This document shows, one piece after another, positions 1 through 6,422 of a stretch of DNA of 7,822 bases (position 1 is its first letter; every line of letters starts with the position of its first letter). This DNA comes from Clostridiales bacterium (GTDB lineage Bacteria; Bacillota; Clostridia; Tissierellales; Dethiosulfatibacteraceae). A model generated the notes under the pieces. That model was not told where the DNA came from. It made no database searches and saw only the letters and a program-made list of their open reading frames with translations. Both the position numbers and the translations under genes were made by a program. The stretch covers positions 1 to 7,822 of the forward strand of contig DMAP01000298.1 in NCBI GenBank assembly GCA_003446975.1, given 5' to 3'.

Positions 1-108
1 TCCGTTGATGGTCTTCCAGCCAAGGACCATGTCTCTGAAAACTTTCCTAAGGTTACTGTTCCAATCAATGTCTATATGAATCATATAATTGAATCCAATT
101 GTTACTGA
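1..108 (+). CDS. Possible C-terminal fragment of an unrecognised protein
   Basis: Frame 1 is open from the window edge to a TGA at 106-108, giving 35 residues with no recognisable motif and ending in ESNCY. G+C is highest at first codon positions, as expected of a real gene in an AT-rich genome, but the stretch is too short for that to decide. If real, the gene converges on nrdJ. Two things count against it: a strong promoter on the opposite strand starts just past its stop, and the hairpin at 149-176 has no T-run on the + side. The opposite strand is also open here, with an ATG at 84 that could begin a - strand gene running off the window, but it lacks a good ribosome binding site. The two readings exclude each other. 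No function can be assigned. Confidence 0.35.
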   Translation, partial: SVDGLPAKDHVSENFPKVTVPINVYMNHIIESNCY

Positions 109-111
109 AAT

Positions 112-140
112 ATGATACCGTATGCAAAGACTTTTGTCAA
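112..140 (-). promoter_or_regulatory. Sigma-70/SigA-type promoter facing the left window edge
   Basis: On the - strand there is a perfect -35 TTGACA (140-135), a 17-nt spacer and a -10 TATCAT (117-112), which is 11 of 12 consensus bases. Transcription would start near 105 and run off the left edge. The -35 begins only two bases after the T-run of the nrdJ terminator, the layout expected where one - strand unit ends and the next begins. The unit it would serve is not visible. Either a gene starts at the ATG at 84 without a good ribosome binding site, or a longer untranslated leader runs past the window edge. Confidence 0.5.
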
Positions 141-176
141 CAAAAAGCGACAAAGAGAGCCTCGGCTCTCTTTGTC
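138..176 (-). terminator. Rho-independent terminator of nrdJ
   Basis: The arms 149-160 and 165-176 form a perfect 12-bp stem (GACAAAGAGAGC with its complement) around a 4-nt loop. On the - strand the stem is followed by GCTTTTTGTTG, a short U-run in RNA. It begins 11 bases past the nrdJ stop. The + side of the stem has no T-run, so it works best for - strand transcripts. Confidence 0.85.
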
Positions 177-187
177 AGCATGTAAGT

Positions 188-2542
188 TTATCGGATTGGA
201 CAAACACCACTTTCACAGCTTTCGTCCCCTACGTCCAGGTTTGTTTCAAAAGCTTCATACTTATTGAGGAGCGACGGAATGAATGGTTTCATTTTAGATA
301 CTCTTTCGTTGTACTCCTTCTCTTCAATCGATTCATAAGGAAGCAGTTCATAAAAACTGTCATCCAGAGACAAGAAAGATAAGGCGACCACGTCATCCCA
401 GTTGTTCCAAACCCATTCCTCGACTTCATCCCACTCGTTATCGCGAACGTGAATAGTTATTGAACAATTATGGTCCACATAATGCTCCATGAACAATTTA
501 TAATCCTCGAGCTGCTCAATGGCTGTTACGTCATATTTCGTTCTTCCTGGAGGTGATTTTACTGGAAATTCAATTACTTTGGTGGTGCAAGTGGCCTCAT
601 CTTGACCGACTTCCGGGAAGATAGGATATTCTAGATCTTCACATACTTTTACCATCGGATCATGTGCGTTTACCCTAACACGTCTAATGAAATATGGGGA
701 ATGAGAATAATGAACACCACTGGACACTATAGGCAGTTGTGACAATGTCCCTTCAGGTTTAACAGTCGTAACCAGTATAGGTGCACTTTCGCCAATTTGA
801 GCGGCGTATTTGGCTGCTTCATCTTTTGCGGCTTTTCGCATCTTTTCAAGGACTTCAGCCTGCTCTTTCCGATCTAATTGACAAGCATTGACCATGTCCT
901 GCCAACCTGTCAGGGAGCAACCTGTCAATTTATCCCTTTGTTGAACCGAATCCCAAGCTGGGATTTCCAACTCCACACATGTCATCCTATAGGCAGATCT
1001 GACCGACAGCCTTTGAGCTTCAAGCAATCCGTCAATATCTAAGGATCCGTCTTCATTGACAAAAGCAAAAACATTAACTGTCGTTAAGTTGCATAATCCA
1101 TTTGAATCGAGCAATATCTCACCACAGGGGTTGACACCGTTCATATTATCTCTTCTTTTCTTGCCAGCAGTTTCGTTGACCCATCCAGGTTCTCCAGAAT
1201 AGCGCATTTGCTGTATTTGCCAGTGCAGCATTTCTCTTGATGGTTTTTCTTTATAGTAGATGGAGTTGTTGCTCATCTGTCGGTGAATGATGTCCTTATC
1301 AACAATCCATTGGCCGTCAATTTGCTTGTAAAGCTTGTTTTTAGCCTCTATGCATTCCTTGTCATCCGGATCAATCAGTACAATCTCAGCCGTCCTTCGA
1401 ACGCCTCCAACAACTACATTTTCTCCTATGATGTTTGCAACATCCAAACAGTCGATTGGTTTCAGTTTAACCCTTACTCTATCCTCGATCGTTGATCTCT
1501 TTTTCAAAACCTTATCGATTTTTAAAAACATGTTCTTAAGGCTTGAATGTCCACTAGCTGTACCCCCAAAGGTTTTAAGCTGCTCTCCCTTAGGTCTGAC
1601 GTTGTCATAATTGATGATGATTGTTTTAATGTTCCTATATTCATTGCTATGGATTATGTCAAAAAAGTATCCTAGTGACTGTACCCAGCCTTCTTTACTG
1701 TCTCCTACAATAATTTTTACCGTGTTATTATATAAAAATTCCAGGCTTGTGTTATCTTCTCTCACTTTGATGTCTATAGGCGTGAAATCCTCATGAACAA
1801 TTTCAAAGTCTGTTCTAATCTTTGGAAGTCTTGCAACATCCTCTTTTAGAACTCTTACACCGACACCTGATCCAATCATAAGCAGATAGAACAAATCCCG
1901 ATATGCCTTAAAGCTGTCAATCACTTGGAATGCACAATTGAAGTTCGCCATAGGATAGTGCTCTGCAACTGGCGTTCCGCCTACCCAGAATGTTCTTCCG
2001 GACAAAAACTGCTTAAGATTGAATATGTTGTCATATAATCTTTCAGCTTCATCTTTGGTCGTCGGTACAAGGCTACAGTTATATTCCACCGCTCTTCTGA
2101 CAGTTTCCCACCAATATTCCCTTCTGCGTTCCTCAGAAAGCCATCTTGAGTAAGTTCTATAATATACAAAATTGCCTAATTGCTTCATTGGAGAATCTTT
2201 ATGCTTATAATTGCTTATAAATTCGTCTGTCAAGACTCTACCGTCTCTTCTTTTTCTAGCATCTCTCGATTTGTCTCTTTCATATCTGTATAAAATATAT
2301 CTTTTTGCGACATCTTTTCTGGTGCTGTCCATCAGCTTGTCTTCCACCATGTCTTGTATGACTTCGACAGTTGTAGCTCTATTTGATGATGTCACTATAT
2401 TTCTTATGTCGTTTGCAATTGACTGAGCAAGTTCGACATTAGCGCCATCTTTAGTTTCATTCATAGCTTTTATAATTGCATTTACAATTTTCTCGCTTCT
2501 GAATTCTACTATTTCGCCTGTCCTCTTTAGTATTTGTGCCAT
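188..2542 (-). CDS. nrdJ: Adenosylcobalamin-dependent ribonucleoside-triphosphate reductase (class II, monomeric type)
   Basis: It reduces ribonucleoside triphosphates to deoxyribonucleotides using adenosylcobalamin and a thiyl radical, so it needs neither oxygen nor a glycyl-radical activase. The 784-residue product has an ATP-cone at about 1-95 (KRTGEIVEF, then VEDKLMD and RYILYRYER), followed by the ten-stranded barrel. The cysteines match the Lactobacillus leichmannii enzyme: C203 (NCAF) and C484 as the reducible pair, C473 as thiyl site in NPCGEI, E475 beside it, and C776/C781 in the C-terminal CESGVCPIR shuttle. The 11-residue gap between C473 and C484 equals that of C408 and C419 in L. 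leichmannii. GGTASG (326-331) and TTVKPEGT (592-599) also fit. The ATG at 2542 is chosen because GGGAGGG sits six bases upstream; the in-frame extension to 2599 would read through promoter DNA. The leichmannii enzyme (739 residues) lacks an ATP-cone, which accounts for the extra length here. Confidence 0.96.
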   Translation of the reverse strand: MAQILKRTGEIVEFRSEKIVNAIIKAMNETKDGANVELAQSIANDIRNIVTSSNRATTVEVIQDMVEDKLMDSTRKDVAKRYILYRYERDKSRDARKRRDGRVLTDEFISNYKHKDSPMKQLGNFVYYRTYSRWLSEERRREYWWETVRRAVEYNCSLVPTTKDEAERLYDNIFNLKQFLSGRTFWVGGTPVAEHYPMANFNCAFQVIDSFKAYRDLFYLLMIGSGVGVRVLKEDVARLPKIRTDFEIVHEDFTPIDIKVREDNTSLEFLYNNTVKIIVGDSKEGWVQSLGYFFDIIHSNEYRNIKTIIINYDNVRPKGEQLKTFGGTASGHSSLKNMFLKIDKVLKKRSTIEDRVRVKLKPIDCLDVANIIGENVVVGGVRRTAEIVLIDPDDKECIEAKNKLYKQIDGQWIVDKDIIHRQMSNNSIYYKEKPSREMLHWQIQQMRYSGEPGWVNETAGKKRRDNMNGVNPCGEILLDSNGLCNLTTVNVFAFVNEDGSLDIDGLLEAQRLSVRSAYRMTCVELEIPAWDSVQQRDKLTGCSLTGWQDMVNACQLDRKEQAEVLEKMRKAAKDEAAKYAAQIGESAPILVTTVKPEGTLSQLPIVSSGVHYSHSPYFIRRVRVNAHDPMVKVCEDLEYPIFPEVGQDEATCTTKVIEFPVKSPPGRTKYDVTAIEQLEDYKLFMEHYVDHNCSITIHVRDNEWDEVEEWVWNNWDDVVALSFLSLDDSFYELLPYESIEEKEYNERVSKMKPFIPSLLNKYEAFETNLDVGDESCESGVCPIR

Positions 2543-2555
2543 TTGATACCCTCCC
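2543..2555 (-). promoter_or_regulatory. Ribosome binding site of nrdJ
   Basis: GGGAGGG (- strand, 2555-2549) lies six bases before the ATG at 2542 and fixes the start. Its first four bases also belong to the downstream NrdR-like box, so a protein bound there would cover DNA encoding the ribosome binding site. Confidence 0.8.
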
Positions 2556-2567
2556 AACATATAGTGT
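2552..2567 (-). promoter_or_regulatory. Candidate NrdR box, promoter-distal copy
   Basis: On the - strand the 16-mer starts ACACTATATGTTG, which fits the half of the known NrdR box (acaCwAtATaTwGtgt) that is nearest the promoter and then decays into the ribosome binding site. It starts exactly 42 bp, four helical turns, from the stronger copy at 2594-2609. Alone it would be a weak call; the spacing and position before a reductase gene support it. Confidence 0.6.
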
Positions 2568-2575
2568 TTCTGAAT

Positions 2576-2620
2576 AAAAAAATAAACCTGAATACACAAT
2601 ATATTGTATCACCAGGTTTA
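2576..2620 (-). terminator. Terminator-like hairpin between ung and nrdJ, enclosing the nrdJ -10
   Basis: On the - strand, TAAACCTG (2620-2613) and CAGGTTTA (2590-2583) form an 8-bp stem followed directly by seven Ts (2582-2576). A further 5-bp stem, ATACA with TGTAT, can form inside, so most of the 22-nt loop is paired. Transcripts reading through from ung would contain the whole hairpin. Transcripts from the nrdJ promoter start inside it and carry only the 3' arm, so they escape. The outer arms share their centre with the NrdR box, so they may instead extend an operator. Confidence 0.5.
2594..2609 (-). promoter_or_regulatory. NrdR box overlapping the nrdJ -10
   Basis: The - strand reads ATACAATATATTGTGT, which matches the NrdR-box consensus acaCwAtATaTwGtgt at 15 of 16 positions. 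NrdR is the ATP/dATP-sensing repressor of bacterial ribonucleotide reductase genes and usually binds two boxes in helical phase. The box contains the -10 hexamer and spans the likely transcription start, so binding would block RNA polymerase directly. The nrdR gene is not in this window. Confidence 0.8.
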
Positions 2621-2631
2621 GAGTTAGTCAA
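2603..2631 (-). promoter_or_regulatory. Promoter of nrdJ
   Basis: On the - strand, -35 TTGACT (2631-2626), a 17-nt spacer and -10 TACAAT (2608-2603) make 10 of 12 consensus bases. The start would fall near 2596, giving a leader of about 54 nt before the nrdJ ATG. Confidence 0.75.
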
Positions 2632-2782
2632 ATGGTTGCCTGTTTTTTAATCATTTTTTCTAGGCATTAATAACACTTGCTTATACGTGTTCTGTATAAT
2701 TATAGTTTTAGCTTGTATTGCCAAAAAGTCTTATTTTACAACGATTCAGGTTTCAAGAGATTATCCATGTATTTTTTTATTG

Positions 2783-3454
2783 TCAATCCAGCTTCCAATC
2801 TATCTTGCCGACTCCCCTTTTTTCTAAAAAAGCATTAGCTTTGCTGAATGGTTTGCTACCAAAAAAACCTCTATAGGCAGACAGTGGACTTGGATGAGGT
2901 GCAGTTAAAACCAAATGTCTGTCATTTGTTAGCATTGGTTTCTTGCTTTGCGCAGGTTTGCCCCACAGGAAAATAACAATTGGGCGGTCCTGTTTATTGA
3001 CTGCACGTATAACAGCGTCAGTGAATTGCTCCCAACCCATACCTTGATGAGAATTAGCTTGATGAGCTCGAACAGTTAAAACTGTATTTAATAACAACAC
3101 ACCTTGATCTGCCCATTTTTTCAAATAACCATTACTAGGTATGTCATAGCCTAAATCATCTTTCAATTCCTTATAGATGTTTTGAAGAGAAGGAGGAATC
3201 CTCTGTCCAGGCATTACCGAGAAGCTTAGTCCATGAGCTTGATTTTCATCATGATAGGGATCTAGCCCCAGAAGCAGTACTTTCATGTCCTTCAACGGTG
3301 TGTAATGCAAGGCATTGAATATATCATGTTTGTCAGGATAAATAATACGCGTTTTATATTCCGAAATCAAAAAATTCCGTAGTTCCTTATAATATGGTTT
3401 TTTAAATTCATCTGCAAGCACATCATGCCAATCATTATTTAATATTTGAGACAT
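2783..3454 (-). CDS. ung: Uracil-DNA glycosylase, family 1
   Basis: It cuts uracil from DNA, opening base excision repair after cytosine deamination or dUTP misincorporation. The 223-residue length matches the family (E. coli 229). The water-activating loop is GLDPYH (63-68) with catalytic D65; F78 in HGLSFSV stacks on uracil; N123 in LLLNTVLTV reads the base; H187 in HPSPLS is the second catalytic residue, and L191 is the intercalating leucine. N123, H187 and L191 have the same numbers as in E. coli. The odd point is L64 where the family nearly always has glutamine (GQDPYH). That residue contacts uracil mainly through its main chain, so activity is probably kept. GGAGG lies four bases before the ATG. 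The gene sits 66 bp downstream of the M55 peptidase with no clear promoter between, so it may be the last gene of that operon. Confidence 0.95.
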   Translation of the reverse strand: MSQILNNDWHDVLADEFKKPYYKELRNFLISEYKTRIIYPDKHDIFNALHYTPLKDMKVLLLGLDPYHDENQAHGLSFSVMPGQRIPPSLQNIYKELKDDLGYDIPSNGYLKKWADQGVLLLNTVLTVRAHQANSHQGMGWEQFTDAVIRAVNKQDRPIVIFLWGKPAQSKKPMLTNDRHLVLTAPHPSPLSAYRGFFGSKPFSKANAFLEKRGVGKIDWKLD

Positions 3455-3520
3455 ACAACCTCCAACTCAGTAGTTCGAATAACCGTCAATGTATACGACC
3501 CTATAATTATTCATGATAAT

Positions 3521-4315
3521 CTAAATGATGAACATCCTGGTTGTCAACATATCTAAAACGCTCTCGCTTGTGAAACTTACTTTATAGGCATCTATGCGTT
3601 TGACCCCTGGGTAATAGGAAGCTCTTAAAGCACTCATATGTGTGTTGTAACTGATACTGACATCAAATCTATCTGGCAGTGTGACGTGACAATTGTCTAT
3701 ATTGGCAAGGGCTTGCTTGGTCCTGTCTTTGAGCATATCCAGCGCATCTGCTCTATTGAGACTTATAACACCATCTCCAATGCCTTCCTTCATCGGTGCT
3801 GTCACAACGCCTTCATTGAAGCTTTCAGCCCAGTCACAAATCATTTTATCCCCTGACAGCATGATTACCGGCACACCTAAGCTGGCGGCAGCGTACGTAT
3901 GCAACAGATACTCCGAGCAAATCATATCATTGAGCATCATTTTATTGATGATGGTGTTCATGGTATGGGACAAGGGGTTTCCTGTCATTGAAGCCGCTGA
4001 ATGGTATCCAATAAATATGGCAGCATCAAATGTAGCATCCAATCCTTGAACCATTGAATAAGGACTTCCCAGCCATTGCCTTATTATTTTGACATTCTTT
4101 GGTAGCATATCGAAGAGAATATTCTTTCCTGAGTCATGGGCATCCTTGACGACAATCTCATCAACCCCATTTTCCAACAAAGTCTCACATACAGCTTTTA
4201 CTTCTAGAGTCATCTGTTCAGCGGCCTTGAAATGTTCTGTCTCTCCCAGAATTGTCTCTTTCCAACTTGTCACACCTGCACATCCTTCAATGTCCGCACT
4301 AATAAATACTTTCAT
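3521..4315 (-). CDS. M55 family D-aminopeptidase (DppA-like)
   Basis: This is a zinc aminopeptidase of the DppA family, whose Bacillus subtilis member frees D-amino acids from the N-terminus of peptides such as D-Ala-D-Ala; it probably acts in the cytoplasm, as no signal peptide is seen. In the 264-residue product the metal ligands of DppA are all present: D8 and E10 in SADIEG, H60 in KDAH, H105 in IGYH and E135 in CSEY, with H117 (SHTMN) at the place of the catalytic histidine. Length agrees with DppA (274). The ATG at 4315 is chosen because GGAGG lies five bases upstream; a TTG at 4327 would put that site inside the gene. Only 15 bp separate it from dapF, so the two are almost surely cotranscribed. 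The true substrate is unknown; a muropeptide fragment would suit its neighbours. Confidence 0.9.
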   Translation of the reverse strand: MKVFISADIEGCAGVTSWKETILGETEHFKAAEQMTLEVKAVCETLLENGVDEIVVKDAHDSGKNILFDMLPKNVKIIRQWLGSPYSMVQGLDATFDAAIFIGYHSAASMTGNPLSHTMNTIINKMMLNDMICSEYLLHTYAAASLGVPVIMLSGDKMICDWAESFNEGVVTAPMKEGIGDGVISLNRADALDMLKDRTKQALANIDNCHVTLPDRFDVSISYNTHMSALRASYYPGVKRIDAYKVSFTSESVLDMLTTRMFII

Positions 4316-4330
4316 ATCTTCCTCCAAAAT

Positions 4331-5176
4331 TTATAATTTAAGATCCTCATCCAATATAATGCCTTCAGCAATCATGTTTGTATCTCCAATCAGTTGGAGT
4401 ATTTCCACTTTCCCATCACTCATACCAATCGCTACATCTAGAGAGCCTCCAGGAACATTAATGCGGATTATGTTGTTCGAAAGCTCCTCTCTAAGAAAAA
4501 GAGCAAGTGCCACAGATGCGGAACCTGTGCCGCAAGCCAAAGTGAAGTCCTCAACTCCTCTTTCATAGGTTCTGACTGTGACTGCCGAATCTTTTCCGAT
4601 CTCATAGAAGTTTATGTTCGCACCTTTTGGGAATGCTTCGTGGTAACGCAATGCTATGGCCAGTTCAGTCAAGCTTGTATCATCAGTATCTTTTAATCCT
4701 TTATGCTCAATAACCACATGGGGCAATCCCGGACTACCGAGTTCTATATAAGAAATCGGATATTCGTTCTGATGCAATGAAACGATTCTTCTTAACTCAA
4801 TAAACTCTGGCAGATTGAGTAGCACACCAACTAATCTATCATTGATGATTTCTCCAGATACAATACCGGCTGTAGTTTGAAAGGTCATTTTTTTTCCTGC
4901 AATCTTATTGATATACGCATATCTTGCTATGCATCGTGCGCCATTGCCACACATTTCTCCGACACTACCATCTGCATTAAAAAACCGCATTCTGAAATCA
5001 GTTGAGTCATTTGAGTTTTCCAATGCCATTAAGCCATCAGACCCGACGGAAAACCGCCTGGTGCAAACTTTCTTAGCCAATATTTGGAGTTGTTGGAACG
5101 TTAAAGCATATTGTCGATTGTCAATGATGATAAAATCATTTCCCAATCCTTGCATTTTCGTAAATTCTATTCTCAT
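4331..5176 (-). CDS. dapF: Diaminopimelate epimerase
   Basis: It interconverts LL- and meso-diaminopimelate without a cofactor, supplying meso-DAP for peptidoglycan and for lysine through LysA. The product is 281 residues, normal for the family. The start MQGLGNDF (8-15) and both catalytic cysteines are clear: C76 in MCGNGARC and C215 in LACGTG, placed like C73 and C217 of Haemophilus influenzae. E205-R206 (YERG) match the substrate-binding E208-R209. The stretch between YERG and ACGTG is one residue longer than in H. influenzae and carries F211 where many family members have glutamate. Starts at 5185 (GTG), 5182 (ATG) and 5176 (ATG) are possible; 5176 gives the usual MRIEFTKMQG opening, with only a weak AGTGA-type binding site. 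That is unlike the strong sites of its neighbours and suggests translation is helped by the M19 gene 48 bp upstream. Confidence 0.93.
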   Translation of the reverse strand: MRIEFTKMQGLGNDFIIIDNRQYALTFQQLQILAKKVCTRRFSVGSDGLMALENSNDSTDFRMRFFNADGSVGEMCGNGARCIARYAYINKIAGKKMTFQTTAGIVSGEIINDRLVGVLLNLPEFIELRRIVSLHQNEYPISYIELGSPGLPHVVIEHKGLKDTDDTSLTELAIALRYHEAFPKGANINFYEIGKDSAVTVRTYERGVEDFTLACGTGSASVALALFLREELSNNIIRINVPGGSLDVAIGMSDGKVEILQLIGDTNMIAEGIILDEDLKL

Positions 5177-5224
5177 AATCATCACTTTACCAGATAAGTC
5201 TAGATTGCGTTAAACTGCATAGAG

Positions 5225-6229
5225 CTATAACACACGCTTGAAGAATCTGTAAAAGTTTCCTCCTATGATTTTTTTCAATGTTTCTTCTGAATGTCCTCTT
5301 CTAAGTAATTCTTCCGTAATTTTAAGGCTTTCTTCATGATTATCCAATACATCCACATTCGGTCCAGAGCCAAAAAGCAAGTTACACAGATCAAATCCGT
5401 ACCCTATATTATTATCACTTGACTCGAGAATAATATGTTCGATGTGATCACAAATGTGACCAATGTTTTGCTGATCTTTATTTAGTGATACAATGCTCTT
5501 ATAGGTGTTTACCCCTATGACGCCACCTCTGTCAGATAAAGCCTTGATCTGATGCTTGTTTAGATTTCTTCTGATTGGATTAATGTCCCTGGAATTCGAG
5601 TGTGAAGCGATAAATGGTTTCTTTGTATATTTTATTAAATCATCAAATCCCTCGTCATTTAAATGGCTTACATCAAGAAACAAGCCAAGTTCCTCTGCTT
5701 TCTTGATCACTTGTATTCCAAATGGTGTCAATCCACCTCTAGTTCCTTCTTCAGGATCGCCAAAATAACTGCCATCCGCAACATAATTCCTTCTGCTCCA
5801 TGTCAACCCAAGACCTCTTACGCCTAGCCTATAAAAGATTGACAACAAATCTATATCATTAAGTATCGGGTCTGCTCCTTCAAGAGATATTATGATGCCG
5901 ATTTTACCCTCATTCAAAGCTATATCCATATCGTCACAGTTTCTTACAAGCATTAAACTGTCACCACAGGCTTCAATCTCTTCTATGATATCATTTACTT
6001 GGTTCAAGGCGACGTGCAACGCCATTTCCGGAATATAAATTGACTCTACATACACCGCGGCGACCACAAAATTCAAACCGCTTTTTTTAAAGCTGTTAAG
6101 ATAATATTTTTCAATTATCCTTGACTCTAATTTTCTTTTCTTATCAAATATAATACCACCTAAGTCCAAATGGGCATCTATAACAATATTGTTTTTATGC
6201 AAATCTATTGCCTTATCCGTGTATATCAT
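5225..6229 (-). CDS. M19 family (membrane/renal-type) dipeptidase
   Basis: M19 enzymes are binuclear zinc dipeptidases of the amidohydrolase fold that accept dipeptides with a D-residue at the C-terminus. The 334-residue product carries the expected ligands: H20 and D22 in DAHLD, the bridging E117 in LEGADP, H189 in DVSH and H210 in ASHSN. R221 in RRNLN and D280 in GYGFD fill the substrate-binding arginine and late aspartate positions. No signal peptide is seen, so it is probably cytoplasmic, as in many bacterial members. The ATG at 6229 is preferred because GAGGAG lies six bases upstream; an in-frame ATG at 6253 would add eight residues. It appears to be the first gene of an operon with dapF and the M55 peptidase. 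Substrate unknown. Confidence 0.9.
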   Translation of the reverse strand: MIYTDKAIDLHKNNIVIDAHLDLGGIIFDKKRKLESRIIEKYYLNSFKKSGLNFVVAAVYVESIYIPEMALHVALNQVNDIIEEIEACGDSLMLVRNCDDMDIALNEGKIGIIISLEGADPILNDIDLLSIFYRLGVRGLGLTWSRRNYVADGSYFGDPEEGTRGGLTPFGIQVIKKAEELGLFLDVSHLNDEGFDDLIKYTKKPFIASHSNSRDINPIRRNLNKHQIKALSDRGGVIGVNTYKSIVSLNKDQQNIGHICDHIEHIILESSDNNIGYGFDLCNLLFGSGPNVDVLDNHEESLKITEELLRRGHSEETLKKIIGGNFYRFFKRVL

Positions 6230-6275
6230 CACTCTCTCCTCTTTTTGATTCATATCGCTATTATGTACATCTTCT

Positions 6276-6304
6276 ATACTACATAAAATTATAAAATATG
6301 TAAA
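6276..6304 (-). promoter_or_regulatory. Probable promoter of the M19-dapF-M55 operon
   Basis: On the - strand, TTTACA (6304-6299), a 17-nt spacer and TAGTAT (6281-6276) match 9 of 12 consensus bases, giving a start near 6269 and a leader of about 40 nt. The stretch is very AT-rich, so other hexamer pairs are possible. Confidence 0.45.
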
Positions 6305-6359
6305 TGATTTTAGCTTAAGTTACGCACCAAGTTTCCGATTTATGTGCAACAATTTAACA

Positions 6360-6388
6360 TGGACTTTATGCTCATTACAAATTATAAT
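6360..6388 (+). promoter_or_regulatory. Probable promoter of lysA
   Basis: TGGACT (6360-6365), a 17-nt spacer and a perfect TATAAT (6383-6388). The start would be near 6395, leaving a leader of about 28 nt, too short for a lysine riboswitch or T-box. It is divergent from the M19 promoter, with about 55 bp between the two -35 elements. Confidence 0.55.
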
Positions 6389-6422
6389 GGTGAATATGAA
6401 AATTATAACTCAGGAGATAACA

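Noticed and set aside
1..84. Possible N-terminus of a - strand gene from the ATG at 84 (28 residues to the window edge)
   Set aside because: It lies just downstream of a strong - strand promoter, but it has no good ribosome binding site, unlike most other genes here, no recognisable motif, and an unusual residue mix. It also overlaps the + frame 1-108, which has the better codon-position pattern. Not called without the flanking sequence.
2699..2727. Second - strand promoter upstream of nrdJ (TATAAT at 2704-2699)
   Set aside because: The -10 is perfect, but the hexamer 17 bases upstream is TTTTTG, a poor -35, and the better TTGGCA is only 14 bases away. In DNA this AT-rich a chance TATAAT is expected.
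2543..2782. Cobalamin riboswitch ahead of the B12-dependent reductase
   Set aside because: No B12-box-like sequence or long leader: the likely nrdJ leader is only about 54 nt.
3455..3520. Separate promoter or terminator between the M55 gene and ung
   Set aside because: TTGACG occurs on the - strand but has no -10 at a usable distance, and the only hairpins are short AT stems without a T-run.
3693..4049. Long + strand frames inside the - strand genes (also 4089-4568, 1335-1610, 4908-5213) and a - strand frame inside lysA (6617-6961)
   Set aside because: All lie opposite well-supported conserved genes, and their products show no family motifs; they are antisense shadows.
6319..6350. GCAC...GTGC inverted repeat between the divergent promoters as an operator
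   Set aside because: Only four exact bases per arm with a long unmatched centre; no better than chance in this stretch.
6230..6422. Lysine riboswitch or T-box before lysA
   Set aside because: The promoter and start codon leave about 28 nt of leader, and no T-box sequence or multi-stem layout is seen.
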